DNA from: Butyricicoccus pullicaecorum
Lineage (GTDB): Bacteria; Bacillota; Clostridia; Oscillospirales; Butyricicoccaceae
Assembly: GCA_018366195.1 (NCBI GenBank)
Contig: JAGZIN010000008.1
Location: forward strand, 1-64,000
Direction of reading: 5' to 3'
Length of the DNA: 64,000 bases
In this document: positions 52,383-61,314 of the stretch, in pieces
How the letters are laid out: every line of letters starts with the position of its first letter
Numbering within the stretch: position 1 is the first letter of the stretch
Made by a program: the position numbers and the translations under genes
The notes under the pieces: generated by a model
Seen by the model: only the letters and a program-made list of their open reading frames with translations
What the model was told of the DNA's origin: nothing
Databases searched by the model: none

Positions 52383-53924
52383 ATGCAGAATCAAAGAATT
52401 CTGGATATTGTTGGGATTTTACTGAAGCAGGAGGACTTCATCACCATTCAGCAAATCGCGACAATATTACAGGTATCCAATAAGACAATACGCAACGATT
52501 TGCAAGTGGTCGGAGAATGGGTTCGAGAAAATCAAATGACCCTTTGCAAAAAAACAGGCATCGGTATCCGAATCGAGGGGGACGTCAATCAAAAATTGAA
52601 GCTGCTGGAGCATGTTTTGGTACGCAGCAAACGGCTCACAGATTATACGCCGCAGGCGAGGAAAACCTATATTGGTCTGCGCCTGCTCAACTGTATGGAG
52701 CATTGCCGGATTTACGAGCTTTCTGAGGAGCTGTTTGTCAGCCGTGCAACCATTCACAAGGATTTGACGGCATTGCAGGAGCTGCTGGAGCAATATCATA
52801 TTTCATTGGTTCGAAAGAGCAATCAAGGTGTTTGGCTCTCTGGTAAGGAGCATAATTTGCGGGCGCTCATGTTTGCCTTGATGACAGCCGATAAAGGGTA
52901 TGAGGATTTGGAAAAAATGGTACGCACGCGCAGCTGCGAGCAGCCAAGTCGGTTTTTATTTGCGGCGCTGGATTATACTGAGCAAGATTTTTTCAAGATT
53001 TTAGAGGTGGTTTTGCAGGTGCAAAGCTCATATTGGAACAATCTGCCGTTTCGTGCACTCATTGATGGATTTTTACAGATTTGTATTTTATGTCTGCGCG
53101 TGATGGATCAGAAGCTGGCAGAGCTTTCGAGCGACTTTATCCAAGAGCTGATGCAAAAGCCGCTGTATGAAGAGGCGTGCGAAATTTGTGATTTGCTGCA
53201 GGAGCAGCTCCGGATTACGCTGCCGGAAATCGAGCGGCGCTATTTGCAGGTTTATCTGCTGGCGCTGCAAAATCAGGAGCAGTTGGCTCACCCACATGAG
53301 GCAATGCAGATGACACAGGATTTGCTGACGGTCTGGCAGGAAATTTTTCAGCACCCATTCTGCTGTGATGAAGAACTGAAAAGAGCACTGCAAACGCATC
53401 TGGGACCGGCAATCACCCGTTCCCGCCATGGGATTCGTATGGAAAACCCGATGATGTATGAAATTCACACATATTATGAAAATACCTTCCAAATCGTGCA
53501 GCATAGTCTCAAGGGGCTGGAAGAAAAATACGGCTGTGTCTTCAACGAAGACGAGGTGGGTTATCTGACGATTCATCTGGCAGCTGCACTCGATCGAGCC
53601 AAGCAGCCGCTGCGCACGATTTTGATTTGTCATCAGGGCATGGGTGCCAAAAATCTGATGATACGAAAGCTGGAAAAGTATATTCCTGAAATTGAAATTG
53701 TTTCCACACAACCCTTTCTCGCCATGGAAAAAACAGATTTATCTGGCATTGATTTGATTTTATCAACGCTGCCGCTGGAGCTTGCCGCTGAGATTCCGGT
53801 CGTGACCATGCACGCACTGCCGCATGACCATGACATTCAGCGCGTAAAATATGTCGTAGAGCAGTATTATAAGCAAAAGAACGATCCGCGCAACCACATC
53901 AATACAAGGCTGCTGACGTGTTGA
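52383..53924 (+). CDS. PRD-containing transcriptional activator (LicR/MtlR type)
   Basis: A 513-residue PTS-controlled regulator. N-terminal HTH (LDIVGILLKQEDFITIQQIATILQVSNKTIRNDL), a second winged-helix, two PRD regions with phosphorylatable histidines (about 190-300 and 310-410, the latter ending with GYLTIHLAAAL), and a C-terminal EIIB-like domain with the cysteine in LICHQGMGAKN. No EIIA domain. The divergent PTS-dipeptidase unit is the obvious target. GGGGAG lies 7 nt before the ATG. Confidence 0.9.
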   Translation: MQNQRILDIVGILLKQEDFITIQQIATILQVSNKTIRNDLQVVGEWVRENQMTLCKKTGIGIRIEGDVNQKLKLLEHVLVRSKRLTDYTPQARKTYIGLRLLNCMEHCRIYELSEELFVSRATIHKDLTALQELLEQYHISLVRKSNQGVWLSGKEHNLRALMFALMTADKGYEDLEKMVRTRSCEQPSRFLFAALDYTEQDFFKILEVVLQVQSSYWNNLPFRALIDGFLQICILCLRVMDQKLAELSSDFIQELMQKPLYEEACEICDLLQEQLRITLPEIERRYLQVYLLALQNQEQLAHPHEAMQMTQDLLTVWQEIFQHPFCCDEELKRALQTHLGPAITRSRHGIRMENPMMYEIHTYYENTFQIVQHSLKGLEEKYGCVFNEDEVGYLTIHLAAALDRAKQPLRTILICHQGMGAKNLMIRKLEKYIPEIEIVSTQPFLAMEKTDLSGIDLILSTLPLELAAEIPVVTMHALPHDHDIQRVKYVVEQYYKQKNDPRNHINTRLLTC

Positions 53925-53967
53925 TTTCTTGCCACATTGATGCGCCTTGTCATCATTTGGCGATGTC

Positions 53968-53996
53968 TTGAAATTTATCTATCTTTCGCCTACAAT
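53968..53996 (+). promoter_or_regulatory. Promoter for the epimerase-like gene
   Basis: TTGAAA, a 17-nt spacer and TACAAT. Confidence 0.7.
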
Positions 53997-54034
53997 AATC
54001 TCAGAAATGATTGAACATACAGGAGGATATGAAG

Positions 54035-54748
54035 ATGAAACATATTAAGATTGCAGCCGGTCTTGCACATGTGAATTATGGCAATATTGCAGGCGTTGTA
54101 AAAGAAATCAGTGATGCAGGTGTGGACTATATTCACTCAGATGCAGCAGATATGCACGATTTGCAGAATATGAAGCTGATGGGCGGACATCAAATCATCG
54201 CAGGCATTCGTCCGGCAACCGATTTGCCGATTGAATGTCATATTTATACCGTCAGCATGGACCGTATGTTTATTGAGCAGATTGCAGCGGCAGGTGCCAA
54301 TATGCTGGTGATTCCGGCGGAGCATTTCATCGGTGCACAGCTTGCTTATATCATTAACTGGTGTCGGGAGATGGGGCTGAAAGTGGGTCTGACACTTGGC
54401 TGCTACACTCCACTTTGCTTTGTGGAAGAATCCATTTATGATATTGACCGCCTGCACATTGTAACCCATGGTGTCGATGAAACCGATGGAAAGGACAACT
54501 GGGGCTGGAGAAGAAGTGTGACCGATTTGGTGACCCGTGCGCGTAAATTGATTGACGAGAAGAATCCGGGGTGTGAATTGGCAATTGATGGCGGTTTGCG
54601 TCATGACAATATGGACCCGCTGATTGCGTGCAATCCAGATGTCATTGTGCTGTCCTCTGCGCTGTTTAAGGACCCAGAGGGGGCAGCGGGCGGATATCGC
54701 AAGTGCCGTGCGGCAATTGATGCAGCAGCAGAAAAATATGGACTCTGA
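54035..54748 (+). CDS. Ribulose-phosphate 3-epimerase-like protein
   Basis: A 237-residue TIM barrel. YIHSDAADMHD supplies the HxD metal and catalytic pair, ECHIYT a second histidine, and LAIDGGLRHDN the catalytic Asp and phosphate loop, as in RPE and allulose-6-phosphate epimerases. AGGAGG lies 8 nt before the ATG at 54035. With the PTS, aldolase and phosphatase it suggests a ketose-phosphate route. Overlaps the next gene by 11 nt. Confidence 0.85.
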   Translation: MKHIKIAAGLAHVNYGNIAGVVKEISDAGVDYIHSDAADMHDLQNMKLMGGHQIIAGIRPATDLPIECHIYTVSMDRMFIEQIAAAGANMLVIPAEHFIGAQLAYIINWCREMGLKVGLTLGCYTPLCFVEESIYDIDRLHIVTHGVDETDGKDNWGWRRSVTDLVTRARKLIDEKNPGCELAIDGGLRHDNMDPLIACNPDVIVLSSALFKDPEGAAGGYRKCRAAIDAAAEKYGL

Positions 54749-55418
54749 TTTCATCACGATGACTCAATCTTCCATCAAATCCGCTGTAAAGGATTATCTT
54801 TGGATTACGTTATCCGCCGTTTTCACCGCAATGGCAGTGAACCTGTTTTTTCAGTCCACCGGACTCGCGCCGGGCGGGATTACCGGACTTGCGATTATTT
54901 TTTCGCTCATCACACACATTCCGGTTTCGTACATGTCCCTTGCGATTTCGATTCCCCTTTTGATTTTGGCAACCGTGCTGCTGGGCAAGGGGTTTGGAAT
55001 CAAAACACTGTATATTACATTGATTACCCCGATTTTTATGGAAATTGTACCCGTTTTGGATATAAAACGCATTTGTGCGGATTTGCCATGGGTTGCAGCG
55101 CCGCTGATTGCAGCCGTTGCAGGCGGTATCTTGGTGGGGGCAGCGGTTGGGATTGCCCTCAATCATCAGTGTGCAACGGGGGGAACCGACGTGATTGCAC
55201 TTTTGATTCAATATGTATTTCGTTTTTTGAAGGTTCCGACGATTTTATTCTGTCTGGACGGCAGTGTTGTTGTGGCGTCGGGCATCATTTCGGGCAATCT
55301 GTGGATTGCAGGATTCAGCTTGCTTTCTCTGTTTCTCATTATGCAGACCATTCGCAAGATTACGGCGAAGAAGCAGCCGGACAGTGCACAGTCCGTCGCA
55401 GAAACAATAGACAGATAG
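54738..55418 (+). CDS. YitT family membrane protein
   Basis: About 226 residues with five to six helices and the motifs LFFQSTGLAPGGITGLAIIFS and CATGGTDVIALLIQY, which are characteristic of the YitT/DUF161 family. It lacks the C-terminal DUF2179 domain of longer members. Function unknown. The start at 54738 overlaps the epimerase-like gene; ATG 54759 is an alternative. Confidence 0.88.
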   Translation: MDSDFITMTQSSIKSAVKDYLWITLSAVFTAMAVNLFFQSTGLAPGGITGLAIIFSLITHIPVSYMSLAISIPLLILATVLLGKGFGIKTLYITLITPIFMEIVPVLDIKRICADLPWVAAPLIAAVAGGILVGAAVGIALNHQCATGGTDVIALLIQYVFRFLKVPTILFCLDGSVVVASGIISGNLWIAGFSLLSLFLIMQTIRKITAKKQPDSAQSVAETIDR

Positions 55419-55420
55419 AT

Positions 55421-55470
55421 ACAGCCCCCTCTGATTCGGATTGTTCCGGTCTCAGAGGGGGCTGTTTATT
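55421..55470. terminator. Bidirectional terminator
   Basis: ACAGCCCCCTCTGA / TCAGAGGGGGCTGTT with a 17-nt loop. Confidence 0.8.
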
Positions 55471-55471
55471 C

Positions 55472-56401
55472 TTAACGGGGAATGTTTGGAATACGGGTGT
55501 CATTGCCAAAATCGAATGGCTCATAGTAGGAAAGATTGAGCATCCAGCCGGAATCAAATTGAGCCGCATAACTGCTGGCAAGCTCAGCGGCTTTGTCTCG
55601 TGCCAGCTCAAACAGCTGCATGACGCTCTCTGTGCATACGATATCCGGCTTCCATAGATTGTGCCACGGGCTGTGAGATTCGTTGAGTGCGTCCCACTGG
55701 GGCAAGCCGAATTTGATATGTGATGTGAGGAGTGCGCCCTTGCCTAAAATCTGTTCCACTGCGCGTGCCGGTGTACGCAATACCTTACCGGTCTGGAAGA
55801 AAAGACGCTGGTAGGTCAAGGCTTCGGAGAATATGGGACGCAGGGTTCGGGTCGGGATATCCTCGCGCAGTACGCGGCGAATCAGGTGGTGCAGGACGAC
55901 TGCAAGCACAGCGGTTTCCTCGTCTGTCAGCTGATAACTCTCGGTGGGCAGGCGCAGATGGTCGCCCTTCAGCGTGTCAAACAGTGCACAGTCGATGTCC
56001 GATTCGATTTGGCAGTGAATGAGGGTGGGATTTTCCTTTGGCATTGCAGTGAGGCACTCATGCTGACGGCAGTATATATAAGGGTGCAGGGTACTGTCGA
56101 GCGCATAATGACAAAGAAATCCATAAAAATATGCGGCTGTGATATGATGCGCATTGCCGGTCAGGCGGTTGACTGCTTCGGCAAAGACGGCAAAGAATTC
56201 ATCTGTTTTTTCTTCATGTAAACGCGCGCCGATTTTGTGCAGTGGGCTGCCGCGATATACCTTATGGAAGAACATGGGGTCTGGACCTTGCAGACCCCAG
56301 CGGAATACAGCTGGATGTAGGGCGGCCTCGCGCTGTGCGGCGGCAGGAAAAACTGCAAGTGCAGCTTCTCCAAAGAGGTCATGTGCGATAAAGTCTGCCA
56401 T
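55472..56401 (-). CDS. Zinc-dependent phospholipase C-like protein
   Basis: A 309-residue protein whose opening ADFIAHDLFGEAAL, LQGPDPMFF and GFLCHYALDSTLHPYIY give the zinc-binding His/Asp set of the zinc-dependent PLC family. There is no signal peptide, so it may act in the cytoplasm; substrate unknown. GGAAGG lies upstream of the ATG. Confidence 0.85.
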   Translation of the reverse strand: MADFIAHDLFGEAALAVFPAAAQREAALHPAVFRWGLQGPDPMFFHKVYRGSPLHKIGARLHEEKTDEFFAVFAEAVNRLTGNAHHITAAYFYGFLCHYALDSTLHPYIYCRQHECLTAMPKENPTLIHCQIESDIDCALFDTLKGDHLRLPTESYQLTDEETAVLAVVLHHLIRRVLREDIPTRTLRPIFSEALTYQRLFFQTGKVLRTPARAVEQILGKGALLTSHIKFGLPQWDALNESHSPWHNLWKPDIVCTESVMQLFELARDKAAELASSYAAQFDSGWMLNLSYYEPFDFGNDTRIPNIPR

Positions 56402-56634
56402 CGCGTAAGTACCTTCCTTTCTTTTGGTTGATATCTTTATTATACTTGATTTTCGAGGAGACGGAAAGAGAAAACCGAAAAATTGTATCCGTTCGGCGTG
56501 TTTTCAGAAAAGTATGTGCGCTTTTACAAATCTTTCATGTTCTTTCCCGAAATGAGGTGTATAATAAAAAAAGATACGGCAGTTTGTATGGAGCTGTCGT
56601 GGTCTGTGAAACTGCAAAAAAGGTGGGAATCCAA

Positions 56635-57318
56635 GTGAATCATAAAAAAATTTTGATTGTGGAAGATGATGAAAACATCAGGGAATTGCTGCGCTTATAT
56701 TTGGAGCGTGAGGGGTATGAAATTTCAGAGGCAGAGAATGGAGCGGTAGGGCTTTCCAAATGGAAGGCAGAAAATCCGGATATGATGCTTTTAGATGTCA
56801 TGATGCCCGTCATGGACGGCTGGCAGGTCATCAAGGAGGTGCGGGATTCCGGTTCCAGTATGCCAGTCATTATGATTACAGCCAAGGGGGAAACCATGGA
56901 TAAGGTTTCCGGTCTGGAGCTGGGAGCAGATGACTATATTGTAAAGCCGCTCGAAATGAGAGAGGTTGTCGCACGTGTGCGTGCGGTTCTGCGCCGGCTG
57001 TCTCCCGATGATGGCAGTAAGCTGACCTTTGACGGGCTGACCATTGACAAGCAGGCGTATGAACTGGTCATTGGCGGCAAGCGTGTTGATGCGCCGCCCA
57101 AGGAAATCGAGCTGCTTTATTTTTTGGCGCAAAGCCCGAACAGGGTCTTTACGCGTGCACAGCTTCTGGACGATGTTTGGGGCTTTGATTATTTTGGTGA
57201 TACCCGTACCGTAGACGTTCATGTAAAGCGCCTGCGCGAAAAGCTGGAGGGTGCCTCCGACAAGTGGGAGCTCAAAACCGTATGGGGTGTCGGTTATAAG
57301 TTTGAAACCAAGAATTGA
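56635..57318 (+). CDS. OmpR/PhoB-type response regulator
   Basis: A 227-residue regulator. Receiver domain with acidic pocket EDDEN and phospho-acceptor Asp in DMMLLDVMMPVMDGW, conserved Thr/Lys (MITAKG, IVKPLEM), then a winged-helix DNA-binding domain (VFTRAQLLDDVWGFDYFGDTRTVDVHVKRLREKLE). The start is GTG 56635, with AAAGGTGG upstream; the longer frame reads through the promoter region. Paired with the kinase below. TATAAT lies at 56560-56565. Confidence 0.95.
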   Translation: MNHKKILIVEDDENIRELLRLYLEREGYEISEAENGAVGLSKWKAENPDMMLLDVMMPVMDGWQVIKEVRDSGSSMPVIMITAKGETMDKVSGLELGADDYIVKPLEMREVVARVRAVLRRLSPDDGSKLTFDGLTIDKQAYELVIGGKRVDAPPKEIELLYFLAQSPNRVFTRAQLLDDVWGFDYFGDTRTVDVHVKRLREKLEGASDKWELKTVWGVGYKFETKN

Positions 57319-57341
57319 GCAGCAAAGGGGAGCGGATTGGG

Positions 57342-58790
57342 TTGAACCATAGCTTTTTTACAAAGAATTTTTTGTCCTCTGTCGTATTGATTCTGGTTGC
57401 CTTTACCTTGGCAGCCGGTGCATTTTTTTACCAGATAGATAGATATGCAAAGGAAGAAAAGGAGGAGCAGCTGAAAGCAACCGCAGCGTCAATTGCAGAG
57501 CTTACAACCTATGCGGTAAAAACAGGGGACATGCTCAATATTGCGGTATTGGACGTATCGCTCAAGAGCACCGCCAATCAGGACCAAATGAGTATCCTCA
57601 TTGCCAACCCAGATGGACAGGTGCTGATGAGCGTAGAGCCAGACAGCAGAGCGGTTTTGACCGGCAAGCAGATTCCGATGCCGGTCGTGCGCGAGCTGAC
57701 CCGTGCCGGAAATTATTCGGAGACGGGCACGCTGGGCGCTCTGTTCCGTGAGACCAATTACATCGTAGGAACGCTGTGTGAGGATACAGATGGGACGGAT
57801 ATGGCGTTGGTCTTTGTTGCCGCAAGTACGGAACGTGTGGTCGGTATGCTTCAGCAGGTGACTAAGATTTTTGTTGTGATTTTGCTGGGTGCGCTGGCAT
57901 GTGCGCTGGTCATCAGTTATTTCATTTCCAGCCGTATGACACGCCCGCTCAAGACGATGGCAAATGCGGCAAAGGAATTTGCGGCAGGCAATTTCAGTGT
58001 TCGTGTGCCGGAGGACAACCACTGTGATGAGATTGATGAACTGGCAAGCTCGTTTAACAATATGGCGCGCGATTTGGAGCAGCTGGAGGAGCTGACGCAG
58101 GGCTTCATTGGAAATGTATCCCATGAGTTTAAGACGCCCATGACAACCATCAGCGGCTTTGTAGACGGTATGCTGGACGGCACCATTCCACAGGAGCAGC
58201 AGAAAAAGTATCTGCAAGTGATTTCCGATGAGGTCAAGCGCCTATCCCGTATGACGATGAGTATGCTGGCAGCGGCAAAAATTCAGTCCGGAGAACTGAT
58301 TATCAGTCCGGTTCCCTTTGATTTTTCCGAGATGACAAGCGAGATTTTATTTTCCTTTGAGCAGAAAATCAATGGAAAAAATGTCGAGGTCAATGCGGAT
58401 TTCGCAGACCGTCTGATGGTGATGGGAGACCGAGACCATGTGTTCCGTGCGGTTTATAATCTGGTGGATAATGCTGTGAAGTTTATTGACAATGGCGGTA
58501 CGCTGCGCGTCTCCGCTTATCCGGCGGGCGCATTTTGTGAATTTTCCATCTGTAATACCGGCGGCGGAATTTCGGCAGAGGATATTCCCTATATTTTTGA
58601 CCGGTTTTATAAGACTGACCGTTCCCGTTCCCGAGACCATTCGGGTGCTGGTTTGGGGCTGTACATTGTGAAAAACATCATCAATCTGCATGGCGGTGAT
58701 ATTTCTGTGCGCTCAGATGGAGGAGAAACCGAGTTTTCCTTTACCCTTCCGCTGGCACCTGTTACCAAACCGGGAAAATTTCAGAAATGA
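57342..58790 (+). CDS. Sensor histidine kinase
   Basis: A 482-residue membrane kinase: helix near residues 9-31, an outer sensor of about 130 residues, second helix near 170-195, HAMP (RMTRPLKTMANAAKEFAAGN), phosphoacceptor VSHEFKTPMTTISGF, N-box NLVDNAVKF and G-boxes GAGLGLYIVKN. The TTG at 57342, 10 nt after GGGGAG, is the preferred start; a TTG at 57315 overlaps the regulator stop. It acts with the adjacent response regulator. Confidence 0.94.
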   Translation: MNHSFFTKNFLSSVVLILVAFTLAAGAFFYQIDRYAKEEKEEQLKATAASIAELTTYAVKTGDMLNIAVLDVSLKSTANQDQMSILIANPDGQVLMSVEPDSRAVLTGKQIPMPVVRELTRAGNYSETGTLGALFRETNYIVGTLCEDTDGTDMALVFVAASTERVVGMLQQVTKIFVVILLGALACALVISYFISSRMTRPLKTMANAAKEFAAGNFSVRVPEDNHCDEIDELASSFNNMARDLEQLEELTQGFIGNVSHEFKTPMTTISGFVDGMLDGTIPQEQQKKYLQVISDEVKRLSRMTMSMLAAAKIQSGELIISPVPFDFSEMTSEILFSFEQKINGKNVEVNADFADRLMVMGDRDHVFRAVYNLVDNAVKFIDNGGTLRVSAYPAGAFCEFSICNTGGGISAEDIPYIFDRFYKTDRSRSRDHSGAGLGLYIVKNIINLHGGDISVRSDGGETEFSFTLPLAPVTKPGKFQK

Positions 58791-58883
58791 GAAGAAGTTC
58801 ACGAAATATTCATACTTGCGACAATAAAGCATCACAATCTATGCGTAGAATAAAATCAGAACAAACGGAAAGGGTGTTACGTC

Positions 58884-60353
58884 ATGGATTTTGAAAATAG
58901 AAATACAACAGAAGAACCGGAGAGACTGCAGGAGCCAATTTCGGAACCGCACTCCGATAGCCAGCAGCCCGGCGGCAATCCGCCGGTTTCGGATTCGTCA
59001 CCGCACAGACAGGAGCCGCTGGAACAGCGCCTCCATGCAGGCAATCCTTCTTATACCACCTATCAGGAATGGCTGGAAATGGAACGCAAGCGCACAGCCA
59101 AGCAGGAAAGACATAAGGAGCGGACAGAAAAGAAAAAGAATCGAAATCACAAGCCGATTTTGATTGTGGGTTCTATTGCCGCAGCCTGTGCCCTGTTTGC
59201 GGGCGGTATCGCGCTCGGCGGCGCGATGCGGGACGGCGAAACTGCGACAGCAAAAGCGGCGGTCAATCCCAATTTGCCGAGCGTGAGCATTTCCGCACCA
59301 AGCAACACCATGAGCACCAGCACGAGCGGGCTTTCCGGTGAGGAAATTTATGCAAAGGTATCGCCGTCGGTGGTCTCTGTGCAGGCGGTCAGTCTGCAAA
59401 ACGGAAAGGGTGGAACCGGCTCAGGTGTCATTATGAGCGCAGATGGTTACATCATTACCAATCAGCATGTCGTCACCAATGAAAATACAGGTGCCGTATT
59501 GGATAAAATCACAGTCGTTATGTCGGACGGAACCAATTTACCCGCAGCGGTCAAGGGCGTAGACCAGCAGACCGACCTTGCAGTGCTGAAGGTGGAGCCG
59601 GCTGGTATCCAGCTCACACCAGCAGAGTTTGGTGACTCCAACAATCTGAAGCCCGGTGAGGAGGTCTTTGCAATCGGTTCTCCAGGCGGTTTGGAGCTTG
59701 CCAATACCATTACAGGCGGACATATCTCGGCACTCAACCGTGATATCACCATTGATGACCGCGTGATGAGCCTGATTCAAACAGATGCGGCAATCAATCC
59801 GGGCAACTCAGGCGGCGCACTCATCAATAAGTATGGTCAGGTCATCGGCATCACCTCAGCAAAGCTGGGCATCAGCTACTTCGAGGGATTGGGCTTTGCC
59901 ATTCCGATGGATACGGCGAAACCAATTGTAGATGAGCTGATTCAGTTCGGATATATTGCAGGACGTCCGCAAATCGGCATTTCGGGCAGAAATGTCAGCG
60001 AGCAGACCGCGGCTGCCTATGGGATTCCGCAGGGGGTGCAGATTGCACTGGTAGACTCGCGTTCCAATGCCGCAGCAGCAGGCATACAGGTCAACGATAT
60101 TATTGTTGGCATCAATGGCAAGACCATCACCAATATGGACGAAATCAATGCAGTGAAGGACAGCCTGAAGGCGGGAGATAAAATCACGCTCAAGCTGTAC
60201 CGTATCTCAACAGGCAAGGAATTTTCCGCTTCTTTTGCGCTCAACGACCAGCATGACCTCGAGGGCACAGACCCGAATCAGCAGCCTACACAGCAGGAGT
60301 CGCCGCAGGAGTGGTATTACAACAATCCATTCAGCTATTTCTTTGGCAGATAA
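58884..60353 (+). CDS. htrA: HtrA/DegP-like membrane-anchored serine protease with PDZ domain
   Basis: A 489-residue protease for damaged exported proteins. A cytoplasmic, charged N-terminus precedes one helix (about residues 91-112); the trypsin-like domain has the catalytic set in NQHVVTN, QTDLAVLK and NPGNSGGAL; a PDZ domain runs from about 370 to 465. It follows the two-component genes by 93 nt and may be one of their targets, as in CssRS-type systems; that link is inference. Confidence 0.94.
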   Translation: MDFENRNTTEEPERLQEPISEPHSDSQQPGGNPPVSDSSPHRQEPLEQRLHAGNPSYTTYQEWLEMERKRTAKQERHKERTEKKKNRNHKPILIVGSIAAACALFAGGIALGGAMRDGETATAKAAVNPNLPSVSISAPSNTMSTSTSGLSGEEIYAKVSPSVVSVQAVSLQNGKGGTGSGVIMSADGYIITNQHVVTNENTGAVLDKITVVMSDGTNLPAAVKGVDQQTDLAVLKVEPAGIQLTPAEFGDSNNLKPGEEVFAIGSPGGLELANTITGGHISALNRDITIDDRVMSLIQTDAAINPGNSGGALINKYGQVIGITSAKLGISYFEGLGFAIPMDTAKPIVDELIQFGYIAGRPQIGISGRNVSEQTAAAYGIPQGVQIALVDSRSNAAAAGIQVNDIIVGINGKTITNMDEINAVKDSLKAGDKITLKLYRISTGKEFSASFALNDQHDLEGTDPNQQPTQQESPQEWYYNNPFSYFFGR

Positions 60354-60364
60354 GATGAATTTTC

Positions 60365-60395
60365 AGGCTGTGTTCCCACCGTGGGAACACAGCCT
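60365..60395 (+). terminator. Hairpin after htrA
   Basis: A 15-bp perfect stem AGGCTGTGTTCCCAC / GTGGGAACACAGCCT; T-run weak. Confidence 0.7.
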
Positions 60396-60522
60396 TCTTG
60401 CAGCTGTGCGTACGATTGTTCGAATAAAATTTACAAAAAAAGATAGGCTTTTGAAAACAGTAGTGTTATAATGAAAGCAACAATTGAGAATGCGGGCTTA
60501 CCGTATGCTGGAGGAAATCAAA

Positions 60523-61173
60523 ATGAAATCGGTATTGCTGATTGGTTTGGGTCGTTTTGGGCGTCACATGGCGGCAAAACTCAATGAGATGAACCATGAG
60601 GTACTTGCAATCGACATCGACGAACAGCGTGTCAATGATGTACTGCCTGTTGTAACCAGTGCGCAGATTGGAGACAGCACAAATGAAAATTTTGTGGCTT
60701 CTTTGGGTGTGCGTAATTTTGACCTGTGCGTGGTTGCGATTGGAGATAACTTTCAAAGCTCGCTCGAAACCGTTGCGCTGCTCAAGGACTATGGTGCGCC
60801 GTTTGTGGTAGCACGGGCGAACCGTGATGTGCATGCGAAATTTTTGCTGCGCAATGGCGCAGATGAAGTGGTATATCCGGAAAAAGAGATGGCAATTCGT
60901 TCGGCGGTCAAGTACAGTTCGGACAACGTGTTCGATTATATTGAACTGACTGGAGATTATTCTATTTATGAAACGCCCATTCCCAATGCATGGATTGGGA
61001 AAACGATTGTAGATTTGGGGGTACGTACCCGATATCATATCAATATTATGGCACTGCGCCGCGGCTCAGAGCTGCTTCCGCTGCCGCGTCCGGACCATAT
61101 TTTCCGCGGCGATGAAACCATGCTGATTCTGGGCGCCAATAAGGATTTGACCAAGTTTATGCAGCGCAGATAA
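60523..61173 (+). CDS. ktrA: KtrA/TrkA-type potassium uptake regulatory subunit
   Basis: A 216-residue RCK protein: TrkA_N with MKSVLLIGLGRFGRHMA and the acidic AIDIDEQRV ribose site, then TrkA_C (about 135-216). It gates a KtrB/TrkH-type channel and binds nucleotides. No KtrB gene is next to it in this window. GGAGG lies upstream of the ATG at 60523. Confidence 0.93.
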   Translation: MKSVLLIGLGRFGRHMAAKLNEMNHEVLAIDIDEQRVNDVLPVVTSAQIGDSTNENFVASLGVRNFDLCVVAIGDNFQSSLETVALLKDYGAPFVVARANRDVHAKFLLRNGADEVVYPEKEMAIRSAVKYSSDNVFDYIELTGDYSIYETPIPNAWIGKTIVDLGVRTRYHINIMALRRGSELLPLPRPDHIFRGDETMLILGANKDLTKFMQRR

Positions 61174-61212
61174 ATACGTTGGCACATGGGAACGTTCTGT
61201 TGTTTTTCGGAC

Positions 61213-61264
61213 AAAAAAAGGGTGAACAGCCTATATCGAGGCTGCTCACCCTTCTCTTTTTTTT
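61213..61264. terminator. Bidirectional terminator
   Basis: GGGTGAACAGCC / GGCTGCTCACCC stem flanked by an A-run and a T-run. Confidence 0.88.
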
Positions 61265-61314
61265 AGATAGAACGATATCACAGCGCAAAGGCAGTCTGTT
61301 CGGTGCAAATCGCC

